This document shows, piece by piece, positions 44,291 to 55,465 of a stretch of 64,000 bases of DNA. This DNA is from Symsagittifera roscoffensis (lineage: Eukaryota; Xenacoelomorpha; Acoela; Convolutidae): positions 48,085,129-48,149,128 of the forward strand of contig NC_087066.1 of the NCBI RefSeq assembly GCF_963678635.1, given 5' to 3'. The position numbers and the translations under genes are program-made. Below the pieces are notes generated by a model. The model saw only the letters and a list, made by a program, of their open reading frames with translations. It did not search any database and had not been told where the DNA came from. Numbering within the stretch: the first letter of the stretch is position 1; each line of letters starts with the position of its first letter.

Positions 44291-44509
44291 CTACGCAAAG
44301 GTTTTAATCACCGTTCTTGTGAGGCATGTCACCTGATCAACTCCTATCACCCCAGGAACTCCATGTAACCTAATATAAAAGACGTGGAATCCGAGCACAT
44401 TTCCACCGTTTGTGTTCTTGAAAATTTTAGAGCAAGCAAATTTTGAGTACGAATCAACTTCAAATAGAATATGATCTTCACGGTCCTCTTCGTTAATTAT
44501 CGCTTCCAT
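44291..44509 (-). pseudogene. Ty3/gypsy integrase core segment
   Basis: HILFEVDSYSKFACSKIF matches the strand carrying the first catalytic Asp (usually VDxYSKF). FYIRLHGVPGVIGVDQVTCL matches the second, where relatives have HGVPRxIRxDQAxCL. Confidence 0.75.
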
Positions 44510-44614
44510 GAAACCAATTTATAGCTCCTCGTTTGGCTTTTTGAATTTCGGCAGTGGTAACTTTTTGAATCAAGGATTTTAGATTCTCACCAAATTACGT
44601 GCACGCTGAAGACT

Positions 44615-44992
44615 TCAAGACGATGTTCTTAATGTTTCCAGGCCAACAATTTTACTATCCGTCATTCCTGCTTGTCCCGGGTGAACTGAGTGCAAAACCT
44701 TCACTATCGCGGATTCCAATTGATTCTGAATCGAAATCTTCTCAACAACCACAAACATTCCCCGTTTCACGTTCATGTCATTCCAGTGTTGATGATAGTA
44801 CTGGCCTAACTTGCGACATATCTCCTCGTCCTTGTTGATGATGCAGCCCCGCATTTCTCGTAATTTTGCGTCTCCATTCGCCAGGGCAGCAAGTGCTTTT
44901 CGGTTAAATGTTTCTGCAATCTTAATCTCCAACGGGTCTGTTATCGTCAGCCAATCTCCCTCTTTATTGTGCTCGTCGTTGTCCATATCCAC
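44615..44992 (-). pseudogene. Ty3/gypsy integrase zinc-finger segment
   Basis: The frame contains LGQYYHQHWNDMNVKRGMFV, the lead-in of this Ty3/gypsy group, and VLHSVHPGQAGM, the HxxxH half of the HHCC finger. After TDSK the frame diverges, losing the Cys pair. Confidence 0.75.
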
Positions 44993-45180
44993 TATTGACC
45001 ACTGGCCATTTTTCTTTGGTTGTTAAGCGTTTTGATCTCCCCCAACAATGATACTTTCCCTTATCTCCTCTGGTTTACGAGCCTTTCTTTCTCCACCAAG
45101 AGTAGTTTCGGACTGCAACGCAGCGTATGACCTTCGCTGGCATATTTTTCGCATTCTCGGTGATCTAATTCGCCAGTTCA

Positions 45181-46441
45181 AACAATTTCGCATGGCTACA
45201 GATATCCGTTCAGAATTTTTCTGATTTGATTTAATTATTGTCCCGCTTTGTTGAGTTTGTAAATTAATACTACTCTGATAGTGCTAAGCAGTATAACTAT
45301 TAATTTCAAATTGATTGCTCAAAATCTCCTATTTTTAGAAATTACCTTTAAATTGACAGCTTTGCGGAAGCTAAACGCTTATTGTGAGATTCATGAAACA
45401 GCATAAAAAAATAAGTTTTAATTATAAAGTGCTTAACGATTTCAAAATTAAAAAATTTCCACAAACCGATTTTCCAAAAATCCTTGATTTTGCTTGTAGA
45501 AATTTTTTTTCTGCTTTGTTTATTTATACCTGCTACAACTGCAAACATCATATTTACCGAAAAACTTGTGGTTTTCAAGTAGGAGTTTTAGGTATCCGAA
45601 TGGTTTTATTTCATTGTTGTAATAATGGTTGAAACAAAAACGTAATATCAGTTTTTATACTGAAGGATGCTTCTGGATTATTACAGGGCTGGGGAGCTAA
45701 CCCGCTCGGTGTTATAATGAGCTCAACTCTTTGTTTACCGGAAATTACAAGCTTCAAGAAGAGAGGTTTTGGGAAAAGCACCACTAAACATTAGAAAAAT
45801 TAGCTCACAACGAAGAATTTGTGCGAGAAAATTTTTCTCCATTACTGACTTTGATAGTTTTTTTACATCAAACATCAACACAAAACTTCAACAGAAATGT
45901 CTTAAATATACTCATATTTCAATATAATCCTATCAGCTGACGGGCAGCTATATTGAGAAAATCAGGATATAATCTGTATATAAGATGTAGGTAGTCTGTA
46001 TATTCTTTGTAGATAATTTGTAGATCAGTTTTAGATAGTCTGTAAATAAAGTTTATCACTCTGTTGTATTATGCCTGCATTTTGATACAGAGCAAAAAAA
46101 ATTAAAGCATTTTGATGATGATTATGAAAATAAACAAACTATTAAAAATGTATATTGAAAAAACACTGTGAAAAAATTTCTCAGACGAAGTGCAATTAAT
46201 TTAATATTACAATTACAAGATTGGAGTCTTACTATACCAAAAAACAACGGAATTGAAATCTGCTTAAAAATACAATTTTTTTTATACCTTGTTCTCACTA
46301 GAGATACTTTAAAAAATCCCAAAACTCAGTCGTCAGATATTTTTAAAATATTCAATTGCATATGAAAAAATATATGTAAATTTGTTTGTTTTCCAAAATA
46401 AGTGAGCAAAATCAAAAGGGAAAGAACTCCAAAACATCAAT
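45181..46441. other. AT-rich DNA without supported genes
   Basis: The overlapping ORFs 45348-45578 (-) and 45384-45632 (+) are mirror frames of the same sequence and show no motif. TGTAGATAATTTGTAGAT-type short repeats lie near 46000. Confidence 0.4.
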
Positions 46442-46553
46442 CAGTTGCATGTTCCACTTTTTTTTGGTAAATTTATTTGATTGATCTGTCAAAAACAAGT
46501 ATTTGACAGAACAACCAAATCAGCTTGAGGAAAAAATATGGAACATGCAACTG
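46442..46553. mobile_element. 112-bp inverted-repeat mini-element
   Basis: CAGTTGCATGTTCCA at the left and its exact reverse complement at the right (46539-46553) enclose about 80 bp, with further inner complementarity (CTGTCAAA ... TTTGACAG). No clear target duplication. Confidence 0.7.
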
Positions 46554-46659
46554 AGTGCTACTTTGAAGTTTTTTCTTTAATTTTACTAACTTATTTTAAA
46601 AAACGAACAAATATACAAATTGTTTTTAACCTGCAATTGAATGTTTCAATTGTATCTTA

Positions 46660-47090
46660 AAACGGAGTTTTGGGAACCTTAATCTCTGAGAACGTTTTCA
46701 TGTTACTTCAAATTATTGATTTTTTTCTGATCTTCATGTTTTCTGTTCTGATGAACAAACTTCAGAAGATAGCGAAAATTATGCACAAAGTTATCGTATT
46801 TACTTGGTAATTCATTTTCAATAAAATTTTAAAAAATCTTTACGAGTTAAGCTGGCGTTGTTTTTTTAAGTTTCGACTTTTCCTTTCCAGTAACTAGGGC
46901 CGCGCTGATACAAGTTTGATGGCTTAAAAAACGTGTAAGAATGACCAGAGATTGATATTTGAGTGCTTTGCATAGAATTAAACTCTGTTTCGAAAAACAT
47001 AATCTAAGCGCGCAAAAATTTTAGGTAGTTTGTCATAATGTGTTTAATCACAAAAATCGTATAAATGTGTGATTTACTCACAAAAATGGG
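46660..47090 (-). pseudogene. LINE endonuclease-region relic, copy 3
   Basis: It shares GGGCCGCGCTGATACAAGTT, AACGTGTAAGAAT and AGAGATTGATATTTGAGTGC with 48640-49100 and 51245-51650. In copies 1 and 2 this block lies between ORF1 and RT. No frame is intact. Confidence 0.6.
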
Positions 47091-47579
47091 TATAAGCAAA
47101 AAAAATAAATTCTGTTGGCAACTGTTGTGATCTGAAATATCGGAGGCAACGACACCGATAATTTTAAGACTGAAAAAATCGAGTTGTAGGAATAGTAAGC
47201 CTACCCACCATCTAATCTTTTTTCCTTGTATCGAGTATGCTTGATTTTTTCATTTCTGCAATTAATAAACCTTGGCAGTTACTAACGGTATCCAAGCAAA
47301 CTGTAGTATGGCGAGCCATGTGAAAAACTGCAGGGAGAACATAAACTGACAGTGTTGATGATTTGCCCCCCAAAAATTTACACAGTGAAATTAACCCTCA
47401 ATGTTTTTGAATTTGAGAACTCAATATTAGTTCAGTATTTCAAACTTTTTGTGATTTGTAAAAAAAAAAGACACCAAGTAATTTTGTTTCCTTGATTGTT
47501 TTTTAGGATGTTAAATCAAGTATAAAAAGTACTTCACTTTTACTTATGTTAATCATCGTTTGAGTTTGTTTGCTAAAAT

Positions 47580-48420
47580 TTTCGGTTAAGCAAATCAACC
47601 TGTCAATCGGATTTTGATAATGTGAATTATGTCGTCTGCATATAAAAGTAATTTGGGGCACAAAAACCCGAAACCTTCAACTGCTTCTTTAGATTCAAAT
47701 CCCTGAAAACAGGTTCTTCAAAAACTTCAATTAAAAATGCGGAAAGAGGGCAACTTTGTCTCACAACGCAATGAATTTTGAAGCTGGCTGATAAAAAAAA
47801 TTTATCTCAATTACTGCTTTTGAGTCTAAATACAAAGTTTCATTTGTTCTAACAGAAAACTTATCAAGCACATCAACTTTTTTTGTACATCAATTTCAGT
47901 TAACTAATTGTTCTGGTGTAATAGCTTTTTTCAATTTTCTTTTGCTGTGTGCATTTGTCTTCCAGGCAAATACGCCTGCTCATTGTTTTTTACAACTTTG
48001 CAAAAGTTTTTTTAAATTCTATTACAGATTACATGAGAAAAAGTTTTCGCGTCGGTACTCATGAGACTGATTGGCCGAAAATCGTAATCTACTATGGTGC
48101 TTTCAGATTTCAAGAATTGTTTGACTATTGCAAAAGAAAAACTGTTTGGGAGTTTTCCGCCATCATCAGATTGATTGAATACGTTAGCTAAAATTGAAAT
48201 CTACGAAATTCGTGTATAAGGAAAGTCTTGTCAGGCGAGCTTTTCAAATTCAGTTAGTTCAAAGCCAAGTCAATTTTTGTCTTCTGTAAAGTGATGGTAG
48301 CCATCATTCATTTTATTTTCTAGTTTATTGTTTGATGAAAACGTCATTAGTAGTTGTTCGGAGTCTGTTTTTTTAAAGTTAGTTGAAAAAATTTTGAAAA
48401 AAATTTTCGCAACTGCTTAG
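47580..48420 (-). pseudogene. LINE reverse transcriptase relic, copy 2
   Basis: Diverged but collinear with 50210-51000: TCGTCTGCATATAAAAG, AATTTGGGGCACAAAAACC, AATGCGGAAAGAG and TTTGAGTCTAAATACAAAG all recur about 2.6 kb away. All frames are broken. Confidence 0.65.
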
Positions 48421-48429
48421 AAATATCGT

Positions 48430-49110
48430 CCTCCGTATGATGAACGTTCTGATCCAATTGAATATGTTAATTGAGTTAATTATGTTCTTTGAGGTCAATT
48501 GAAAACAAATTTTTGGCACACCCTCAAAAATATAGCTGAGACTTTTCTTATTTTTTCAAAAATCTGAAAACAATTTTTTCTTTGAGACCCTTTGAACAGT
48601 TTCAAGCATCAAATGACTTTTTAAAATTAAAATTGGATACGGACCTTTTCCGCTGTGAATGCATTCACTGAGAAAGTTTTCATGATACTTCAAACTATTG
48701 AGTTCTTTCTGATCTACACGTTTTCTGTTCTCTTGAATAAACTTCAGAAGGTCGCAAAAAATATGCATAAAGTTTTCGTTTTTACTTGGTGATTCATTTT
48801 CAATAAAAAATTTTAAATCTCTCGAAATCAGGTTGGCGTTGTTTTTTAAATTTTCCTCTTGATATTTCTAGTAACTAGGGCCGCGCTGATGCAAGTTTGA
48901 TGACCTAACAAAAACGTGTAAGAATAAATGATCAGAGATTGATATTTGAGTGCTTTGCATTGAGTCATACTCCGTTTCAAAATTGAAGAAAACAAAACCT
49001 AAGCGCGCAAAAGTTCTATGTAGTTTGTGATAATGTGTATAATCACAAAAATTACATAAATATGTGATTTATTCACAAAAATGGGTATAAGCACAAAAAA
49101 TTAAATTCTG
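48430..49110 (-). pseudogene. LINE endonuclease-region relic, copy 2
   Basis: Homologous to 51000-51650 at an offset of about 2605 bp. No intact ORF. Confidence 0.65.
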
Positions 49111-49271
49111 TTGGTAACTGTTGTGAAGCATGATTTCTACAACTTCCCACATTTTAAAGCCAACCATTCTCGATTAATAAGAACAGTCCGTCAGTTTTTG
49201 CTCTTGTTTTTCGTTTTGTATATTAACTTCTAAAATTACTCTGCCGGTATAAACATACTGAACCGGTTCAG

Positions 49272-49680
49272 TTACGATACAGTCTCACCATGCATTATAG
49301 GGCTATGAATTATGTCTTCGGGGAATTGAAGAAAGATTTTTGCCTCGATATCGTTGCATACATAAGGCAAACTCGACATTTTGATTTTGGCTAGCTTAGG
49401 GTAGTTGTTCTTCGTTCTATGAGACCTTGGAAAGCATTCCAGGGGAAATACCGTCCTGTTAAGTAGAATGATTCCTTCGCTTTTCATGCTGGTTATAAAT
49501 TGTTCTGCTTCGGGAGGAGCAATAGCTGTCATTGTATGCAGTTTGCGGTGATCTTTTGTCACAGTGATTGTTTTTGATTTTATCATAATCTGTTGAGATT
49601 TTTTTTACAATCAGGTCAAAAAAGTCTCTGTTGAATGGTTGTGGCGTTGTGGGAAACTGTACCAGTATGTCGGAAAACAA
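49272..49680 (-). pseudogene. LINE ORF1 relic, copy 2
   Basis: The frame reads KLHTMTAIAPPEAEQFITSM, GIILLNRTVFPLECFPRSHR, KNNYPKLAKI and LPYVCNDIEAK. The same peptide is encoded at 53071-52763 with few changes. I recall this peptide family as the first ORF of invertebrate non-LTR elements. It is truncated at both ends. Confidence 0.6.
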
Positions 49681-50187
49681 ATTTTTGGCTGAGTTGACAA
49701 TTTTTTTCGCAATGCGGGAATATTTTTGGTTAATTGGATTTGTTTTATTTCTTCTACTTATGTGTTTACAGCTAGCGGAGTTCGTAAATTATTTTTTATC
49801 CAATCTCTTTTCTTATTTTATTGGTAGCTGCGATTAAGTCACTTGTTTTTGATATATGCTCCTGGACTGTACTTTTTTTAAATTAAAATTTGAAATTATA
49901 TAGCTTGAATTTTCATAATCAACGTGTACATAAAATAGATCATATTTATCGAAAACAATTCGTCGAGTTAGCAATCTAATTGTTGACTCAAGAAACTGGT
50001 AGTAAATTGTTCAAAGCTCGTCTAGATAGTTTCTGAATTGTTCTTGTACATTTTTTGTTCAACCGGATACTGGGTATCCTGGTCGGCAAATTGTTTTCTG
50101 TTCTTTCTTTGACTTGTGCTTTAAATACACTTTTTAGTACCGGATACAGAGTATCCTGGTACGGTTGAAACATCTACTTTCTGATTC

Positions 50188-51127
50188 TTAGCGGTATCGA
50201 ACAAAGCGAAACAGCCTGTCAAAACTTCGGAAATTGATAAGGCAAGTTATGTAGTCTGCATATGAAATTAGTTTGGGGCACAATAACCTGAAACTTTCAA
50301 ATACTTGAAGAAGGTTTCGAAAAAATATGAATAAAAATGCGGAAAGAGCGCATTCTTGTCTCACAATGCGAAGAATTTTGAAGCTGGTTGATAAAAACCC
50401 AATTATTTCGTTCACTGCTTTTGAGTCTAAATACAAAGGTTCAAAAGCTCTAACGGAAAAATCATCAAGATTCAACCCTTTCAAAATTTTAATGAGACGT
50501 GATCTGTCAACTTTGTTAAATCCTTTAGAAAAGTCTAATTTAATTGCATATGAGCATCGGTTAGCCAAACGTTCTGGAATCATTTTTTCTATTGCTGTGT
50601 GCATTTTTCTTCCAGGCAAAGACACCTGCGGATAGTTTTCTACAACCTTGCAAAGGTCTTTTTTAAATTCTATTAATGTTATGGCATTTTCTTGATTTCG
50701 GGAGCAGTTTGATTAATGTTATATAAAAACTTCCGCCTTGAACAAATTGATTCAATACTTTAGCTAAAATTGAACAAAACTCATCTGTGAGAACCTTGTG
50801 TAGCCGAGATGTAAGGCCGTCTGGTCTAGGCAATTTTTTCAAATTCAGTTTGTTTATAGCCAAGTGAAAATCACCTTCTGTAAAGTAATTGTAGCCATCA
50901 TTCACGTCATTTTCTAGTTCTTTGCTTGATGAAAACGTCATTAGTAGTTTTTCGGAGTCTGTTGTAAAATTGAAAATTACTTGAAACTTTATTTGGAAAT
51001 AACTTTCGAAAATGTTTAAGAATATCATCATCTGCATGATGAACGTTCTGATCCACTTGAACTCGCTTGACTGAGTTAATTGTGTTCTTCGAGGTCCATT
51101 GACTACAACATTTGGGCACACCCTCAA
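50188..51127 (-). pseudogene. LINE reverse transcriptase, copy 1
   Basis: Two frames separated by a shift near 50650. The first (51127-50663) has FHLAINKLNLKKLPRPDGLT, the entry block before the RT fingers (usually KxPGPDG), and TLIKLLPKS. The second (50625-50188) has AIKLDFSKGFNKVDRSRLIK (family LDFSKAFDxV) and SYADYI, where the catalytic YADD has become YADY, so polymerase activity is lost. Confidence 0.8.
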
Positions 51128-51199
51128 AAGTATAGCTGAGAGGTTTCTGAATTTTTCGAAAATTTGAAAAAAAAAATCTTTTCCTTTGAGACCTTCTGA

Positions 51200-51883
51200 A
51201 GATATTCCAGCACTAAATGATACTTATCAACTAAACTCGGATTCGGACTTTTTCCGCTCCGAATGCAATCTCTGAGAACATTTTCATGATACTTCAAATT
51301 ATTGATTTCTTTATGATCTACACAATTTTTGTTCTCTTAAATAAACTTCAGAAGGTCGCAAAAATTCTGGATAAACTTTTCGTAACTACCTTTTGATTCA
51401 TTTTCAAATTTTTTTTAGATCTTTACGAATTAGGCTGGCATTTTTTTCCAAATTTTCTTCATTTAATGTTCCAGTAACTGGAGCCGCGCTGATACAAGTT
51501 TGATGGCCTAGCAAAAACGTGTAAGCATAAATGATCAGAGATTGATATTTGAGTGCTTTGCATAGAGTCATACTCTGTTTCGAAATTCATAAAAACATAG
51601 TCTAAGCGCGCAAAATTTTTATATAGTTTGTCATAATGTGTATAGTCACAAACATATTCTTGAGTGCGAAATCAACAAAGCCAAAACAATCAAGAATTTG
51701 TTCTTTGAGTTGGATAAATTTTGTAGCAATTTTTTTTGCAGCACTCAAGTTTGATGACCATAACTTCAAGAAACCACCAAAAGTATTTGAGGTTGGTTTA
51801 AAATCAAATAAAACAATGTATTTATCCAGTAAACTCAGATGTATGGTTGTAAGATTTGGTATTTTTGCTTCCTGATCGCACAA
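51200..51883 (-). pseudogene. LINE endonuclease-region relic, copy 1
   Basis: The frame 51883-51602 has QILDCFGFVDFALKN and LLDKYIVLFDF, resembling the end of an APE-type endonuclease (FVD...; LDYI/SDHF-like region). Downstream it is collinear with the other copies. Confidence 0.55.
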
Positions 51884-51899
51884 AATGAAATTGGACGAT

Positions 51900-52760
51900 T
51901 TTCCTTATGGTTGACATTTTCTGATAAGTTAGTATAATTTACCTGAATTTAATATGCTCAAAATGTTAATGGAAAAAGTATATGGTTTTTCGCAGAGAAA
52001 ATTTGCTAAAACTTCCATCCAACCAAGTCTTCTCCGGATTTATTAGATTTCATTTCAGGCCTTTTTTTTCGTGTTACAACTGACCAAGAGGTTGGTAAAA
52101 TTTCACGCTCTCTTTTTATAAGCAAGGCAGAATAAGAATGAAAATCTACGAACTGATTGTTGAGATCCTTATCCTTTGGATTTTTTTCGCTTGGAATTGC
52201 TGCACTGTTTATTTAAGATTCCTTAACCAAATTTTTAGATTTTTTTCTTTCTCTTTTTCATTTTTTCTTTTTTTTTCTTTTTTTTCTTTTTTTTAATCAG
52301 AAGGTCAAAAGTATCATAGTAACCGAGGTTACAGCAGGAGTCCCTTCATCACGTATTCCAGTCAAAATCCTTGGAATTTTCTAGATATGGAAGTGATAAT
52401 GATAAAAGAAGGTGACAAGTGTTTAAGTCCTTTTCAATTAAAATCTATACGGGTTACTTTTCTTAAATAAGAACACGCAACTCGACACGAGAAAATATAA
52501 TATACAATTGTTACAAATAAAAAATTTCGTCGAAATTTATTTTGTCATTAATTGTTCCGATTACGCAAGCGGCGTTCGCAATCTGTATTGCCAGGGAGAT
52601 TCTCCGTTTTAAAAAGCTGCCTACTCTGGTTTCCTCAGTGCATATGCTTAGGTTCATACAAAGTTTGCTCAAAAAAAATCTGTGCTGGGGCCGGCCGCGC
52701 CCTGAATTTCAAAAGCTAGCGGTTGAAAAAGATATTCATCATTTACAAGATCTTTCTACT
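51900..52760. other. Extra sequence between LINE ORF1 and endonuclease relics
   Basis: It holds a long T-rich tract (about 52225-52297). Much of this interval has no counterpart in copy 2, which is about 870 bp shorter here. It ends near GGCCGGCCGCGCC at about 52690. Confidence 0.5.
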
Positions 52761-52762
52761 TG

Positions 52763-53170
52763 TCAATTTTTTCGTTGCATTATAGGGCTATGAATTATGT
52801 CTTCAGGTAATTGAAGAAAGACTTTTGCCACGATATCGTTGCATACATAAGGCAAACTCGACAATTTGATTTTGGCTAGCTTAGGGTAGTTGTTCTTCGT
52901 TCTATGAGACCTTGGAAAGCATTCCAGGGGAAATACCGTCCTGTTAAGTAGAATGATTCCTTCGCTTTTCATGCTGGTTATAAATTGCTCTGCTTCGGGA
53001 GGAGCAATAGCTGTCAGTGTATGCAGTTTGCGGTCATCTTTTGTGACAGTGATTGTTTTTGATATTATCATAATCTGTTGAGCTTTTTTTACAATCAGGT
53101 CAAAAGTGTCTCTGTTGAATGGTTGTGGCGTTGTGGAGTAACTGTTCCAGTAGAAGACAAATTTTTGGCT
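52763..53170 (-). pseudogene. LINE ORF1 relic, copy 1
   Basis: The frame encodes KLHTLTAIAPPEAEQFITSM through LPYVCNDIVAKVFLQLPEDI, a near match to copy 2 at 49586-49272, offset 3485 bp. It is upstream of the RT in LINE order on the minus strand. Confidence 0.6.
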
Positions 53171-53339
53171 GACTTGACAATTTCTGCCGAGAATGGAGTG
53201 ATGATTTCGATTAACTGGATTTGTTTTGTTTTTTCCGTCGATTTGTTTGCTCTTAGCGCATTTCTGAACTTTGTCTCCGTTTCAATCAGCTTATGAGTTG
53301 TTGTTGACTCATGACTTAGTTTCACTCCTGCGGGCAAAA

Positions 53340-54192
53340 AAAGCCTTCACTCGGATATTCTTGAAAAAAAAATTGATTGTGATTGTGCTCTTTCAAATGC
53401 AGAACTGAGAGGGCAAAAATCAAAAACACTGCCTGATCGGGGCTTTTAAATCAAAATTTTATTTGTCTCTTTTTAATTTATGAATTTTCGATTTCACTAT
53501 CAGGACGAAATCAGACAGGTGTGTTTTAAAACCAAAATTTTTATGGCTACCATTGCCTTACGGATTTAAATAAGGTATTTTAAATCTATATACTTCGTCG
53601 CATTGTGGACGAAATTATTTTTTTCTCTCTGTTTCCCTTAATTTCTACGATTATTGACTATCGCTCCATTTTGTTTTTGAATGCGACATGGGGCGATTAT
53701 TTTTTGGTTTTTTAAGAACAACTTGATTGTTTTAATTTGTACCACAAAATTAGTTTACCTAAGTTTCTTACTGAAAGAATCGAAAGAACGACCTTTTTAC
53801 ATTCATTGTATCAAAGCTTGAGCTTAATTCAAAATAATGCGTTGTTGGAACTTTACGTTTATATTTCGTGACTGACCATCAGATGAGCAGATTCACTGTT
53901 ACTTATTTACTTAATTGGTCCCTCAACAAAACAAGTTTAGTTGATTGATCCTTTTTTTTGTTTAGATTAAATTTGTAAGCTTAGATTTGTAGGATGACAA
54001 TTAGAATTGATACTCGGACCCGGCTTAGGTGTGAGAAAAGCCACGCCTAAATTTTTGCGTAGCCTGAACTGTTAGTTTGTTTGTGTCACAAATGCGGCTT
54101 GACTTAAATTTTGAGCATCTGGAAGCTCAAATGATTTTTAAGAGAGACCACAGCTACTTTGAGGGAATAAACTAGAAAAGTAGTACCGACAG
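53340..54192. other. AT-rich DNA without supported genes
   Basis: No ORF with motif. No repeat structure was recognised. Confidence 0.4.
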
Positions 54193-55050
54193 TACTTGTT
54201 TAGAAGTATGGTTCTGCTGTTTTTGATGAGTCTCATTCGAAAAACTCGTTTAGAAAATTGGTCCCGCTAAAACACTTAATTTATTTGAAATTCTTCAAGT
54301 GGACGTAAACAAAAGGAGAACTTGATGGGCGTTTTAGTTAGATTTAATACTAGATTTTTGTACACCGTGGAACTGGTGCGTATTCATAGGTCTCAAAATG
54401 AAAAATCAGTCCCATAGGTCCCAAAATAAAAAAGCAGTCGCATAATGAAATCTTTTCAAATGGTCAAAAGACTGAATTAGCCGGGTCTCCGTTTAATGTC
54501 ACCGGTGGGCGCGCTCTGCGGCGATAACCGGCTCTACATTTTATATAGAGTCCTACCCTCTGTTGGCAAGCTCGCAACACGTTGGCGCGGCTGCGGCGAT
54601 CACTATGCTGCAGCTTGAGTTTATGCTGCTTGAACAGTAAACAATCAATCCATAAATTCCTTGGCTCAAATTTCAACTAATCGGAATTCAAGAAGATAAT
54701 TTTTTGGACTCATGCGACGGTTTTTTTTAATTTGGGTGCTATGATTATTGGGACCTATGGAAATTCATTATGGAATTATCGAAAAAAGTGACTGCAATGA
54801 CAAAACGTCAAATCAGCCAAAGGTATTCACTATAATACAATCCAACTGTATAACAAACCAATCGCGAGCAGCCGTGGGACGAGTAACAAGTCAAGCGTCT
54901 GTCAACATAAGGGTCGAGCGTTTGAATCCCGTTTTGGCGAAACATTTTTGAAACCATTCGGAAAAACTCAGAAACTTACTTAAACAAGTATTTTGTCTGA
55001 TTTATATATGGAACCATAGGGATCTATTCGGGACCATACTTCTAAACGAA
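54193..55050. mobile_element. Non-autonomous DNA element with inverted ends
   Basis: TTGTTTAGAAGTATGGTTCTG at the left and (reverse complement) TTCGTTTAGAAGTATGGTCCC at the right are inverted repeats with a perfect 15-bp core GTTTAGAAGTATGGT. Between them are repeated CATAGGTC(T/C)CAAAAT words and a GC-richer core (54480-54610). No transposase ORF; exact ends uncertain. Confidence 0.5.
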
Positions 55051-55257
55051 CACTTGATTTCCACTATTGACCTACAAATATTTTTTGCATGAACAAATTT
55101 TGAAGAATTCGGGCGAGCAAGACGACAGCTACTAAGAGGTCAACCGTTTTAGATAGACCTAAGGGCGACGCTACGCGCATGTCTTCTTGTATTTCTGAGA
55201 AATAGAAACTGCTTAAACTCGGAAAAAGCTTATTTTAAATGTTATAGCGCTCATTGA

Positions 55258-55305
55258 TCGTCTCATTATCATGTCGTCTTAATGTTCTGTCGTTCTATTC
55301 ATCGA
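55258..55305. repeat. Relic end of the AGACGACATG element
   Basis: TCATGTCGTCTTAATGTTCTGTC followed by CGAGCACC resembles the right end of the 22879-23080 element and its flank. Confidence 0.45.
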
Positions 55306-55465
55306 GCACCAAGATGATAAGTGTGGATTTTTTCTTCATTTGATCTCTCATGAAAAGCAAAAAAAAATACTTTCACCAGTGACTACAATGAAAAATTTAG
55401 TAATCAAGCTGTTTGGCTCTAAGTTTGACGTTTGACTCTTCATTCGAAGTTTGAATTTCAGATTA

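Larger units (their letters stand above)
43150..45180 (-). mobile_element. Decayed Ty3/gypsy fragment (integrase and C-terminal pol)
   Basis: On the minus strand, integrase parts lie in order: zinc-finger segment at 44992-44615, core at 44509-44291, then degraded C-terminal sequence to about 43.15 kb, where a Lys/Arg-rich frame (43379-43152) has no diagnostic motif. RT and gag were not recognised, so this is a partial copy or one too decayed to trace further. Confidence 0.7.

Noticed and set aside
52690-52710. GGCCGGCCGCGCC GC-rich patch as a cloning scar or regulatory site
   Set aside because: Isolated; flanked by LINE-related sequence; no vector sequence around it.
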